A DNA stretch of 8,500 nucleotides. Origin: Spirochaetaceae bacterium. GTDB lineage: Bacteria > Spirochaetota > Spirochaetia > Treponematales > Breznakiellaceae. Shown piece after piece: positions 1 to 6,215 of this stretch. The notes below the pieces were generated by a model. The model searched no databases. It was not told the DNA's origin and saw only the letters and a program-made list of their open reading frames with translations. Where the stretch lies: positions 1 to 8,500 of the forward strand of contig JAITJK010000085.1 of the NCBI GenBank assembly GCA_031278935.1. The letters run 5' to 3'. How positions within the stretch are numbered: the first letter of the stretch is position 1; the number at the start of each line of letters is the position of its first letter. The translations under genes were made by a program, and so were the position numbers.

Positions 1-163
1 CTGTGCCTTGGCACCTGCGCGTACGGCTTCGGATTCACAGCCGAGTGCCGCGAGCGCGAGACAGGGTATGCACCACAACCATCGCTTCTGCCGTAGGCGT
101 ATTGTGGGGCCGTGCGGTAAGGGATAGGGGCCTTTTAAACCCCCTGCGTAGGTGTCCCTTGGC
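1..163. other. Region without a secure gene, left edge of window
   Basis: This lies downstream of the minus-strand channel gene. It holds an inverted copy of the dispersed repeat at 90-110 and a short inverted pair, CCACAA (73-78) and TTGTGG (102-107). On the minus strand an open frame runs from a TTG at 78 off the window edge. It encodes a hydrophobic stretch ending in LAALGC, which resembles a lipoprotein signal peptide, but it has no ATG and no clear ribosome binding site, so it is treated as a finding and not as a gene. No convincing terminator is visible after the channel gene. Confidence 0.5.
90..110 (-). repeat. Dispersed REP-like repeat, copy A (inverted)
   Basis: Read on the minus strand, this segment contains CCCCACAATACGCCTACGG. 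It matches the copies near 4600, 4941 and 8289 apart from an extra CA after the C run and a shortened CCTCCACGG end. It lies within a weak inverted repeat (73-107), so it could form a hairpin. Its intergenic location agrees with the other copies. Confidence 0.6.
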
Positions 164-1564
164 TTACTTAGGATCACGAGGCCACTCATGCACCGGAGGT
201 GGTTCCGGAGCTTCTTCTTTGTCGCTGGGCGGTATAAAGACCTGATAGGATGGGGCGGTCAGATCAATATTCGCAGCTTTGAAGCCGTTTTGCAGGTTTT
301 CATAGAGATCGGAATAGATACGGGGCACCTTGTCTACGGCTTTAACGAAGACGTTGATCTCATAATGGGCATAATAATCCCACAGGGCGGTTTGCAAGAC
401 ATAGGGTTTGGGTTTTTTTAGGACATTGGGCGTATTGGCCGCTGCGGTGAGTAGTATCTCATGTACCTGCTGCCAGGGAATCGCATAGCCCATGGTAACG
501 TCTGCGTGGAGAATAAGACCGTCTTCTTTTTCCACCGTAGAAAAATTGTAATTCGTGATGCTTGAAGTAAGGAGCATCATGTTGGGGAAGGTAACGAATT
601 CGTTTTTATGGGTCCGCAAGCGGGTAACCGTGGCAGACTTTTCCACCACGAACCCGGTAACGTCGTTCAACTTGATCCGGTCCCCAATGGTAAAGGGCCG
701 CATATAGGTAATCACGATGCCGGCTACCAGGTTTCCAATAATGGAACTGGAACCAAGGGAGAAGACAAGACCCACAAACATGGAAACCCCCTGGAAAACC
801 GGCGACTCTGAATGGGGCAGATTGGGGTATATCACGATAATCGTAAAGGCATATAACAAGACCCGTAATATGTTAAAGCTCGGGGTAGCCCAATCCGCGT
901 AAAACCCGGGGATCACTAATTTTCCACTCTCTATCTGAGTCGTAAAGAATTTAATAGTCCGCAGGGCGTAACGGGAGATAACGATGATGATAACGATGGT
1001 AATGAGATTAGGGATATAATCGATAATACTTAAAGCTGTGGTTTGCAAGGGGTTTAAGATGTACCCAAATAGAGTAGACGCCAGGTGTTTGGTCGGCTCA
1101 AACAGGCTGAATACCAGAGGTAAGGTCAGATACAATTGGATAATAATCGCCACATATTGCGACAACCGCAGCAAAAAGGCAGCCAGATTCATCATCTGGG
1201 CGGTTTCCAGAATACGATACTCCTTAATCACCAAGGGCTTAAAATGGTTTTGTCCGTATTCGTTGAGCTTCGTCTGTAGCTTCTTAAAGAGATGCCATAT
1301 CAATCGTATCAGCAGGACCTGGGCGACCACAATAGCGGCGGCGATACCCAAGCGGATGAGAAGATTCGTGTGTTGGCGCAGGGTATGGGTTATCCCATCT
1401 TCTAGTTGCTCGGCGGTAGTAACGATCTCCGCCTCTTCATCGATGACCCCTTCCTGTACCGAAGACTCAAGGAGCTCAGTTTCCTGGGCGGCGAGGCCCC
1501 AGGGAAGCCCCACAAGATTTAAGGCCCCAATACACACCATACATACTAAACTCAGGAAACGCAT
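164..1564 (-). CDS. MscS-family mechanosensitive ion channel
   Basis: This is a small-conductance mechanosensitive channel of the inner membrane, which opens under membrane tension to release solutes during hypo-osmotic shock. The 466-residue product starts with a signal-peptide-like segment (residues 1-26). A short acidic extracytoplasmic stretch follows (about 28-60), then hydrophobic helices near 68-90, 124-150, 185-206 and 229-247. The pore-lining helix is at about 258-288, where glycines and alanines alternate (SLGSSSIIGNLVAGIV). Next come MRPFTIGDRI, the beta domain (about 291-345) and a C-terminal alpha/beta domain. The tail, residues 446-466, is rich in Pro and Glu. It is longer than E. 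coli MscS (286 residues), with extra N-terminal helices as in larger family members. The start is set by a GGAGGT at 1577-1572, 7 bases before the ATG. The gene is monocistronic here, with its own promoter at 1655-1683. The family assignment is secure; the gating stimulus and any ligand are unknown. Confidence 0.93.
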   Translation of the reverse strand: MRFLSLVCMVCIGALNLVGLPWGLAAQETELLESSVQEGVIDEEAEIVTTAEQLEDGITHTLRQHTNLLIRLGIAAAIVVAQVLLIRLIWHLFKKLQTKLNEYGQNHFKPLVIKEYRILETAQMMNLAAFLLRLSQYVAIIIQLYLTLPLVFSLFEPTKHLASTLFGYILNPLQTTALSIIDYIPNLITIVIIIVISRYALRTIKFFTTQIESGKLVIPGFYADWATPSFNILRVLLYAFTIIVIYPNLPHSESPVFQGVSMFVGLVFSLGSSSIIGNLVAGIVITYMRPFTIGDRIKLNDVTGFVVEKSATVTRLRTHKNEFVTFPNMMLLTSSITNYNFSTVEKEDGLILHADVTMGYAIPWQQVHEILLTAAANTPNVLKKPKPYVLQTALWDYYAHYEINVFVKAVDKVPRIYSDLYENLQNGFKAANIDLTAPSYQVFIPPSDKEEAPEPPPVHEWPRDPK

Positions 1565-1602
1565 ATCCTTTACCTCCGCCCTTTTATCCAGGGAACCCTA
1601 AC

Positions 1603-1620
1603 GGATTACCGGGGCCTTAA
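1603..1620 (+). repeat. Left short direct repeat flanking the Y1-like ORF
   Basis: GGATTACCGGGGCCTTAA here matches GGATAACCGGCCTTAA at 2186-2201 with one substitution and a two-base gap. The pair brackets the Y1-transposase-like ORF, about 580 bases apart. It could be the boundary of an inserted unit, or chance similarity between GC-rich spacers. Confidence 0.4.
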
Positions 1621-1654
1621 CCAGGACTTTCAACCTTCTTCTATCCAAGATACT

Positions 1655-1683
1655 ACTATACTACAAAGGAGTTTCGATATCAA
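1655..1683 (-). promoter_or_regulatory. Sigma-70-type promoter for the MscS-family gene
   Basis: On the minus strand, TTGATA (1683-1678) is separated by exactly 17 bases from TATAGT (1660-1655). Each hexamer matches the consensus at five of six positions. Transcription would begin near 1648, giving a leader of about 84 bases before the ATG at 1564. Confidence 0.7.
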
Positions 1684-1741
1684 TCACACTTACGGTGGGT
1701 ACATTGAAGCAAAACCGTATCTTCGCGCCTTATTATATTTT

Positions 1742-2191
1742 ATGAGACCATTGCGCTTCCTCCAACAAGGGGTCTGGTACGAAATTTATACTCGTATCAA
1801 CAACCGGGAACCCTTGTTCCAGCACTATAAGGCTTTAACTATGTTTACCCGGGTTTTCCAAGAGACGAAACTACGGTTTATGTTCGAGGTTCGGGGGCTA
1901 CAGCTTGCCGAGGATGGGCTTCGATTCTATATCAAGCCTGCGGATGGTATGGAGCTTCCGATTATCATGAAGTGGCTGAAACAGGTATTCGCCCAGCGCT
2001 ACAATCGAGCGGAGGGCCGGGAGGGTCATATCTGGGGAGACCGGTATGGGTCGCGGATAGTCGAGGGGGAACCACCTGAAGTGGAGAGTATAGGGGAGGA
2101 AGAACCAGACATTAGGGTCAGACCCCAGTATGGGAATGTACCACTTTTTCCGCCCCTATTCCCCTTTTCCCTCGTCCCGGCACCCGGATAA
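1742..2191 (+). CDS. Degenerate Y1/REP-associated transposase-like protein
   Basis: This 149-residue product has the outline of Y1 (REP-associated tyrosine) transposases. The N terminus is MRPLRFLQQGVWYEIYTRIN with NNREPLF (residues 20-26). A predicted strand and KPADG follow at about 65-69, then a helix ending in WLKQVFAQRYNR (78-89) and GHIWGDRYGSRIVEGEPP (95-112). The metal-binding HUH motif of active members (NHxHL type) should fall near residues 57-62. Here it reads AEDGLRF, so both histidines are missing and nuclease activity is unlikely. The C terminus (about 120-149) is low-complexity and Pro-rich, and its RVRPQ is encoded by the GGGTCAGACCCC repeat. There is no Shine-Dalgarno before the ATG, only an AT-rich run. 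It could be an inactive relic, a member of a catalytically dead family with a retained role such as repeat binding, or barely expressed. The fold assignment comes from motif recognition only. Confidence 0.6.
   Translation: MRPLRFLQQGVWYEIYTRINNREPLFQHYKALTMFTRVFQETKLRFMFEVRGLQLAEDGLRFYIKPADGMELPIIMKWLKQVFAQRYNRAEGREGHIWGDRYGSRIVEGEPPEVESIGEEEPDIRVRPQYGNVPLFPPLFPFSLVPAPG
2115..2126 (+). repeat. GGGTCAGACCCC palindrome, copy 1
   Basis: This is a near-perfect palindrome inside the 3' end of the Y1-like ORF, identical in its core to the motif at 4579-4591 and, in reverse orientation, at 4903-4913. A shared palindrome at a transposase-like gene and in nearby intergenic DNA is the pattern expected of REP elements and their Y1 transposases. 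Confidence 0.7.
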
Positions 2192-2201
2192 CCGGCCTTA
2201 A
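2186..2201 (+). repeat. Right short direct repeat flanking the Y1-like ORF
   Basis: GGATAACCGGCCTTAA overlaps the stop codon of the Y1-like ORF and resembles the segment at 1603-1620. A further shared string, CCAGGGAACC, occurs near 1589 and near 2221, which strengthens the case for related flanks. Confidence 0.4.
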
Positions 2202-2287
2202 ATCCAGCGACGGATCCGAACCAGGGAACCTCTAGGCACAAAAGCGTCTCTGCCCTATCGCGTAGCACCCGCAGTGGGTGTACCTAT

Positions 2288-2348
2288 CGTGGAGGCAAGA
2301 AGGGAGAGGCGTCCCGTTCCCTCACTACCACAGCTAGTTGTGGGTTTA
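2288..2348. repeat. Degenerate repeat copy between two convergent gene ends
   Basis: This lies between the ends of the Y1-like ORF and the EF-G gene. TGCCTCCACG occurs on the minus strand (2297-2288), and CACAGCTAGTTGTGGGTTTA on the plus strand (2329-2348) resembles CACGGTAGTTGGTGGGTTTA at 8303-8322. The two halves are the same elements seen at 4941-4990, with their relative orientation rearranged. A 5-bp hairpin, CCACA/TGTGG (2328-2343), has no following T run, so it is not called a terminator. Confidence 0.45.
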
Positions 2349-2373
2349 GTCCGCCGCCGGCCGCTGAATGGGC

Positions 2374-4455
2374 TTATTCATCAGTCTCCTGTACCCGGAA
2401 GGCTTGAGCGGCCCTGATAACTTCATCGGATATTTTACCGGAAATAGGTGCGTAGTGATCGAATTCCACGCTAAAAGAACCAGTACCGCTGGTAATTGAG
2501 CGCAGATCTATAGAATACCGTAAGAGTTCCGCCTGGGGTACTTGGGCCCGGATTTCCTCGATGCCTCCCGTAGAATTCTGCCCAAGAATCTTGCCACGCT
2601 TCCCGGACAGATCGCTCATCACATCTCCCAGGTATTTGCTCTCCGCAAACACCGTCAGGTTCATAATGGGTTCCAAAAGGGTGGGAGCGGCCTGGCGCAT
2701 GGCTTCCCGGAAGGCATTGCGGGCCGCCAGTTTGAAGGCCAATTCAGAAGAATCCACGGGATGTTCCTTGCCGTCTACGATCTTCACCTCTACGTCCACC
2801 ACTGGGTACCCCGCCATGGTTCCCGCAGCCATACCTTCCTGGATACCCTTCTCCACTCCGGGAATATAGCCCTTGGAAACCGCACCGCCAAAGATAGCAT
2901 TGATAAACTTGTACAGTTCTCCCCGGGACAAGGGAGCGATTTCCAGAACCACCCGGCCGTATTGCCCGTGCCCACCGGTCTGTTTCTTGTGGGTATATTC
3001 AGCGCTGGCTTTTTTCGTAATAGTTTCTCGGTAAGGGACCCGGGGTATATGGGTTTCTACGTCGATTTTTTGCTGCTGCTTAATCTTATCCAGGATGATA
3101 TTCACGTGGAGCTCCCCCATGCCGGAGATGACGGTCTCTTTAGTCTCGGTGTTAAAGGCATAGCGGAAGGTCTTGTCTTCCTCTGTGGCCTTAATAAGCA
3201 ATTCCCCCAGTTTGTCGTCGTCTTTCTTATTAACTGCATGAACCGCAATGGAATGAACCGGTTCGGGGAGGCGCAAAGGTAAGAATTTGAAGGAACCATC
3301 AGCGGAAGTTACGGTATCGTTGGTCTTGAGACTCCCAATTTTTGCCACGATTCCCACGTCCCCGGCGTGGAGTTCCCGTACCTCCTCGAGTTTTTTCCCC
3401 AGACAGGTGTACACCTTGCCAATCCGCTCCTTCTTGTTTTCCGAAACATTAAAGGCTTCGGAGTCTGCGGATAATTTGCCTTGGATAATCTTCAGCCAGG
3501 AGAGCTTTCCTGAAAACTGATCATAGCTAGTCTTGATAACCAAAGCCGCCAAGGGCTTATCAGGGTCCACGGGGATCTGATGGGCGGCTCCTTCGGTATC
3601 CAGAACCGTGTCCTGAGCGGTCTTGGGGCCCGGAGCGAGGCCTACGGCGAAGTCCAGGAGAGGAATTAACCCAGAATTCTTCAGGGCTACCCCGGCAAAA
3701 GCCGGGAGTATCTTATTCGCCGCCAAGGCTTCCATAAGCCCCTGGCGTATCCCCTCGGCATCCAGGGCGCCAGTCTCCAGATACTGCTCCATAAGCTCAT
3801 CACTCCCCTCGGCAGCGGCTTCAATGAGCCGTTCCCGGGCGCTGCGAACCGCGTCCTGGTACTCCGGGGGGATAGGCGTCTCTTTTTCCAGGGCCTCTCC
3901 CTGGGCGAGGTAGGCTTTTTCCTGCAAGACGTCAATGACCCCGGTATAGTGGGGACCTGCACCCATAGGCAGGGTGAAGACCACAGGGGTAAGGCGGCAT
4001 TTCTCTTTGATGTCTTCCAGGGTTTTGGCAAAATCCGAGCGCTCGTCGTCCATCTTGGTGATAAACACCCCCCGGGGTTTTGCCCGACTTTGGAGGTCTC
4101 GCCAGAGTTTGAGCGTACCAATCTGTACTCCTGCACGGCCGTCCACAGTGAGGAGGACAAAGTCCGAGGCTCGGAAAGTTAGAATCACATCTCCCACAAA
4201 ATCCGAAGAACCCGGGGTATCGAAGATATTGATCTTTTTCCCCTGCCCTTCGAGGTGTGCCATAGCGGCATGGATCGAGATTTTTCGTTCAATTTCCTCA
4301 GGGGTGGAATCCGCGATGGTTTTACCCGATTCTACGGTTTCCGCCCGGGGGATGGCCCCACCGGCAAAGAGCAGATGTTCAAATAGGCTGGTTTTACCGG
4401 TCCCGCCGTGCCCGGCAATGGAAATATTTTTGATTTGATCCGTTCTATGGCTCAT
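2374..4455 (-). CDS. fusA2: Elongation factor G paralogue, EF-G II type
   Basis: This is a cytosolic ribosome-binding translational GTPase of 693 residues with the full EF-G layout. The G domain covers about 9-270, domain II 296-385, domain III 395-470, domain IV 471-590 and domain V 591-680. GTP-binding motifs are GHGGTGKT (15-22), DTPG (79-82) and TKMD (133-136). Domain IV carries KKQTGGHGQYGRV (490-502). Several positions depart from canonical EF-G. Switch I reads RKISI (57-61) where RGITI is usual, DTPGH is DTPGS with Ser83 replacing the catalytic histidine, and G4 has Thr for Asn. These features, and overall resemblance to T. thermophilus EF-G-2, place it in the EF-G II subfamily, whose role is not settled. 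The main translocase is therefore probably encoded elsewhere. I chose the ATG at 4455 because AAGGAG lies 7-8 bases before it and residue 2 onward aligns with the family. An in-frame upstream extension to 4605 would cross the promoter and a repeat. Confidence 0.9.
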   Translation of the reverse strand: MSHRTDQIKNISIAGHGGTGKTSLFEHLLFAGGAIPRAETVESGKTIADSTPEEIERKISIHAAMAHLEGQGKKINIFDTPGSSDFVGDVILTFRASDFVLLTVDGRAGVQIGTLKLWRDLQSRAKPRGVFITKMDDERSDFAKTLEDIKEKCRLTPVVFTLPMGAGPHYTGVIDVLQEKAYLAQGEALEKETPIPPEYQDAVRSARERLIEAAAEGSDELMEQYLETGALDAEGIRQGLMEALAANKILPAFAGVALKNSGLIPLLDFAVGLAPGPKTAQDTVLDTEGAAHQIPVDPDKPLAALVIKTSYDQFSGKLSWLKIIQGKLSADSEAFNVSENKKERIGKVYTCLGKKLEEVRELHAGDVGIVAKIGSLKTNDTVTSADGSFKFLPLRLPEPVHSIAVHAVNKKDDDKLGELLIKATEEDKTFRYAFNTETKETVISGMGELHVNIILDKIKQQQKIDVETHIPRVPYRETITKKASAEYTHKKQTGGHGQYGRVVLEIAPLSRGELYKFINAIFGGAVSKGYIPGVEKGIQEGMAAGTMAGYPVVDVEVKIVDGKEHPVDSSELAFKLAARNAFREAMRQAAPTLLEPIMNLTVFAESKYLGDVMSDLSGKRGKILGQNSTGGIEEIRAQVPQAELLRYSIDLRSITSGTGSFSVEFDHYAPISGKISDEVIRAAQAFRVQETDE

Positions 4456-4506
4456 GGAAACGCTCCTTGTAGTGCGATTTTTGATGCTTATGGTGCTGTA
4501 ATCACT

Positions 4507-4535
4507 ATCATGGAACGGTCTTATTGAATTGTCAA
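4507..4535 (-). promoter_or_regulatory. Sigma-70-type promoter for the EF-G paralogue
   Basis: On the minus strand a perfect TTGACA (4535-4530) is followed after 17 bases by CATGAT (4512-4507), which matches TATAAT at four of six positions. Transcription would start near 4500, leaving a leader of about 45 bases that contains the AAGGAG ribosome binding site. Confidence 0.7.
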
Positions 4536-4578
4536 GAAAAATATCCGACTTCGGGAGTATCCGGGCTTGAAAAAGGCC

Positions 4579-4591
4579 GGGGTCAGACCCC
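4579..4591 (+). repeat. GGGGTCAGACCCC palindrome, copy 2
   Basis: This is a perfect 6-bp inverted repeat around a central A, upstream of the EF-G promoter. It is followed within 10 bases by copy B of the second repeat, so here the two repeat types form one composite unit. Confidence 0.75.
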
Positions 4592-4599
4592 AACCTCGA

Positions 4600-4649
4600 C
4601 CCCAATACGCCTCCACGGTGGGCAATGGCACGGCTTTAGGGCCGTATTG
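4600..4649 (+). repeat. Dispersed REP-like repeat, copy B, with hairpin
   Basis: CCCCAATACGCCTCCACGG spans 4600-4618. The arm CAATACG (4603-4609) is complementary to CGTATTG (4643-4649), which would close a roughly 47-base stem-loop containing a second GC-rich inner pairing. There is no T run after it, so a terminator role is unlikely. Confidence 0.65.
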
Positions 4650-4900
4650 TTATGTCCGACGCTTCTGACAGCACAAAATTACGCCCATATACGTGAATGT
4701 TACCGGATCCGGTTGGACAGGCGCCAGGACGGCTCCGCCATAAGGATACCAGGAAAAATGAGAAGGATAGGTTATATACCCCTATTACGAGGAAAATCAG
4801 CAAAAAACAAAATCCTTATTATAATACCCCATGATACACCAGGGTACCTAACCCCTCTATAATACTATCCTGTGTATGAGGTATATGCCTTACCCAGGCG
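4650..4900. other. Intergenic spacer between divergent EF-G and nrdR
   Basis: No convincing gene lies here. The frames that stay open have no ribosome binding site and no recognisable protein character. From about 4770 to 4875 the DNA is AT-rich, with two perfect TATAAT hexamers on the plus strand (4820-4825 and 4858-4863). Neither has a good -35 box 16-18 bases upstream. They could be weak or activated distal promoters for nrdR. Confidence 0.4.
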
Positions 4901-4913
4901 GAGGTCTGACCCC
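4901..4913 (-). repeat. GGGTCAGACC palindrome, copy 3 (inverted)
   Basis: The plus strand reads GAGGTCTGACCCC, the reverse complement of the copies at 2115 and 4579 apart from one base in the outer arm. It precedes copy C of the second repeat by about 28 bases, so the pairing of the two repeat types recurs. Confidence 0.65.
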
Positions 4914-4940
4914 AGTAGAGCCGTGAAGGTGGTTCTTAGT

Positions 4941-5006
4941 CCCCATATGCCTCCACGGCAAGTGGCCACGGTAGCTGGTGGGGTTGCGGAGGAGGCAGGG
5001 GTGGGG
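4941..5006 (+). repeat. Dispersed REP-like repeat, copy C, extended form
   Basis: CCCCATATGCCTCCACGG (4941-4958) is followed by CACGGTAGCTGGTGGGG (4967-4983). The same two blocks occur fused at 8289-8318, so this copy has about 13 extra bases around a duplicated CCACGG. The left end (CCCCATATGCCTCC) is roughly complementary to the right end (GGAGGAGGCAGGGGTGGGG, 4988-5006), giving an imperfect long hairpin just upstream of nrdR. Confidence 0.6.
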
Positions 5007-5012
5007 TATAGT
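4984..5012 (+). promoter_or_regulatory. Probable promoter of the nrdR-udg-priA operon
   Basis: TTGCGG (4984-4989) and TATAGT (5007-5012) are separated by 17 bases. The -10 box matches consensus at five positions, the -35 only at three. The -35 sits directly after the repeat block CACGGTAGCTGGTGGGG, and the spacer is the right arm of the repeat hairpin. The start site would be near 5019, about 20 bases before the ATG. Confidence 0.5.
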
Positions 5013-5038
5013 GAGTTTAAAAACGACTGAGGTGGAAT

Positions 5039-5491
5039 ATGCGCTGTCCCCATTGCGGTGCCTTTGATGACCGGGTAATCGAATCCCGAGCCCTCGCTAA
5101 CGGTGAAGCAGTGCGCCGCCGCCGGGAATGTACCCATTGCGGACTCCGGTTTACTAGTTACGAGCGAATCGAAGAAAAACAGTTCATGGCGATCAAACGA
5201 GATCGTCGCCGCGAACCTTTTGATCGCCGAAAAATCGAAAAAGGCGTACAGCGGGCTATGGAAAAACGGCCTATCTCCCAGATGAGTATCGAACGACTGG
5301 TCAACGAGATCGAAGACGCCGCCGCCTTGTCGGGAAGGGTAAATCACGAAATTGAAACCGCCGTCATCGGGGATTTGGTCCTGGAAAAACTTAGTTTATT
5401 GGACAAAGTGGCCTATATCCGTTTTGCCTCGGTGTACCGGCACTTTGAGGATATTGATGAATTTGTCAAAGAAATACATAAACTCTCCTGA
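5039..5491 (+). CDS. nrdR: Transcriptional repressor NrdR
   Basis: NrdR is a zinc- and nucleotide-binding repressor that binds NrdR boxes upstream of ribonucleotide reductase genes. It senses dATP and ATP and so tunes the dNTP supply. The 150-residue product has the usual length and order. An N-terminal zinc ribbon has Cys3, Cys6, Cys31 and Cys34 (MRCPHCG at the start, CTHCGLRFTSYER at 31-43). The ATP-cone domain runs from about 50 to 140 (IKRDRRREPFDRRKIEKG onward, ending VAYIRFASVYRHF). The start is supported by GAGGTGG at 5029-5035 and by the conserved MxCP opening. It is the first gene of a three-gene operon and overlaps the next reading frame. No ribonucleotide reductase gene is in the window, and I could not find a convincing NrdR box in its own upstream DNA. 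Confidence 0.97.
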   Translation: MRCPHCGAFDDRVIESRALANGEAVRRRRECTHCGLRFTSYERIEEKQFMAIKRDRRREPFDRRKIEKGVQRAMEKRPISQMSIERLVNEIEDAAALSGRVNHEIETAVIGDLVLEKLSLLDKVAYIRFASVYRHFEDIDEFVKEIHKLS

Positions 5492-6215
5492 AATACCAGG
5501 TCGGTCCTTAAAAGCCACTCAAAAAATGTGCCTCGCCCGGCTGCTCGACCTGGCCGGGGATTACCTGAGGGATGGTTATACCTATGCCCCCAAGACCTAT
5601 ACCTTTGAGGATGACCCCCCGGCGGCGCCGCCGCAGGAAGCCTCGCTTTCCCTAGAAGCCCTGAACCAGGCGATCCAGCAGTGCCAGGAGTGTCCGTTGC
5701 ATAGGGGACGGAACCAAGCGGTCCCCGGGGAAGGGGTACTCCATCCAGCAGTGCTCGTCATTGGGGAAGGGCCCGGCGCGGATGAGGACGCTTCGGGCCG
5801 GCCTTTTGTGGGCAAAGCCGGGCAACTTCTGGAGCGGATGCTGGGGGCCGTGGATTTATCCCGGGAAACCAACTGCTTCATTGCTAATGTGGTCAAATGC
5901 CGGCCTCCCCATAACCGGGATCCCCTGCCCGAGGAAATCGCTGCTTGCGCGCCTTTCCTGGACCGGCAGTTGGCCCTCCTTAAACCCCGGATGATCCTCG
6001 GTCTCGGCAGAGTGGCTATGCAGACCCTATTGCGTACCGATGAAGGCATCGGCCAGTTGCGGGGAAAAGTCATGGCATATCAAGGAGTTCCTCTCCTGGG
6101 CACCTACCATCCCAGCGCCCTCCTGAGAGAGGCTTCCCTGAAACGGGCCGCCTGGGAAGATCTAAAACTCCTGCGAGACCGTCTGACCGCCCTACCTACC
6201 CAGGGTCCCGCATGA
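5457..6215 (+). CDS. udg: Uracil-DNA glycosylase, family 4 (iron-sulfur)
   Basis: This enzyme removes uracil from DNA, starting base-excision repair of deaminated cytosine or misincorporated dUMP. The 252-residue product, counted from this start, carries the four cluster-binding cysteines of family 4 with the expected spacing: Cys76-x2-Cys79 and Cys148-x15-Cys164. Also present are GEGPGADED (103-111), GRPFVGKAGQLL (114-125), GLGRVAMQTLL (182-192) and the HPSALLR motif with His218. A Pro/Ala-rich linker lies at about 54-61. The start is uncertain. The ATG at 5457 has GAGG 6 bases upstream and overlaps nrdR by 35 bases, and the helix around residues 18-35 continues upstream of the alternative ATG at 5526, which lacks a ribosome binding site and would give 229 residues. 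The stop overlaps the priA start as ATGA, so translation of the two is coupled. Confidence 0.93.
   Translation: MNLSKKYINSPEIPGRSLKATQKMCLARLLDLAGDYLRDGYTYAPKTYTFEDDPPAAPPQEASLSLEALNQAIQQCQECPLHRGRNQAVPGEGVLHPAVLVIGEGPGADEDASGRPFVGKAGQLLERMLGAVDLSRETNCFIANVVKCRPPHNRDPLPEEIAACAPFLDRQLALLKPRMILGLGRVAMQTLLRTDEGIGQLRGKVMAYQGVPLLGTYHPSALLREASLKRAAWEDLKLLRDRLTALPTQGPA

Noticed and set aside
127..144. Possible terminator after the channel gene (GGGG, AT-rich loop, CCCC)
   Set aside because: The stem is only four pairs and no T run follows on the minus strand.
1038..1601. Plus-strand open frame of 187 codons
   Set aside because: It lies opposite the MscS-family gene, and its basic, Ser/Arg-rich translation is typical of a shadow frame.
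2328..2343. Possible bidirectional terminator between the convergent genes
   Set aside because: A 5-bp stem without a T run on either side is too weak; it is better explained as part of a repeat copy.
2542..3282. Long plus-strand open frame of 246 codons
   Set aside because: It is antisense to the conserved EF-G gene, has no ribosome binding site and no family character; its openness follows from codon bias of the real gene.
4456..4605. 50-codon upstream extension of the EF-G frame
   Set aside because: It covers a strong promoter and repeat DNA, while the internal ATG at 4455 has a good ribosome binding site and matches the family N terminus.
4524..4862. Plus-strand open frame of 112 codons in the divergent spacer
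   Set aside because: It crosses the EF-G promoter, a palindrome and a repeat hairpin, has no ribosome binding site, and its product resembles no protein family I know.
4820..4863. NrdR box or operator upstream of nrdR
   Set aside because: The AT-rich stretch has two TATAAT hexamers but no pair of sites resembling the NrdR box consensus at the expected spacing.
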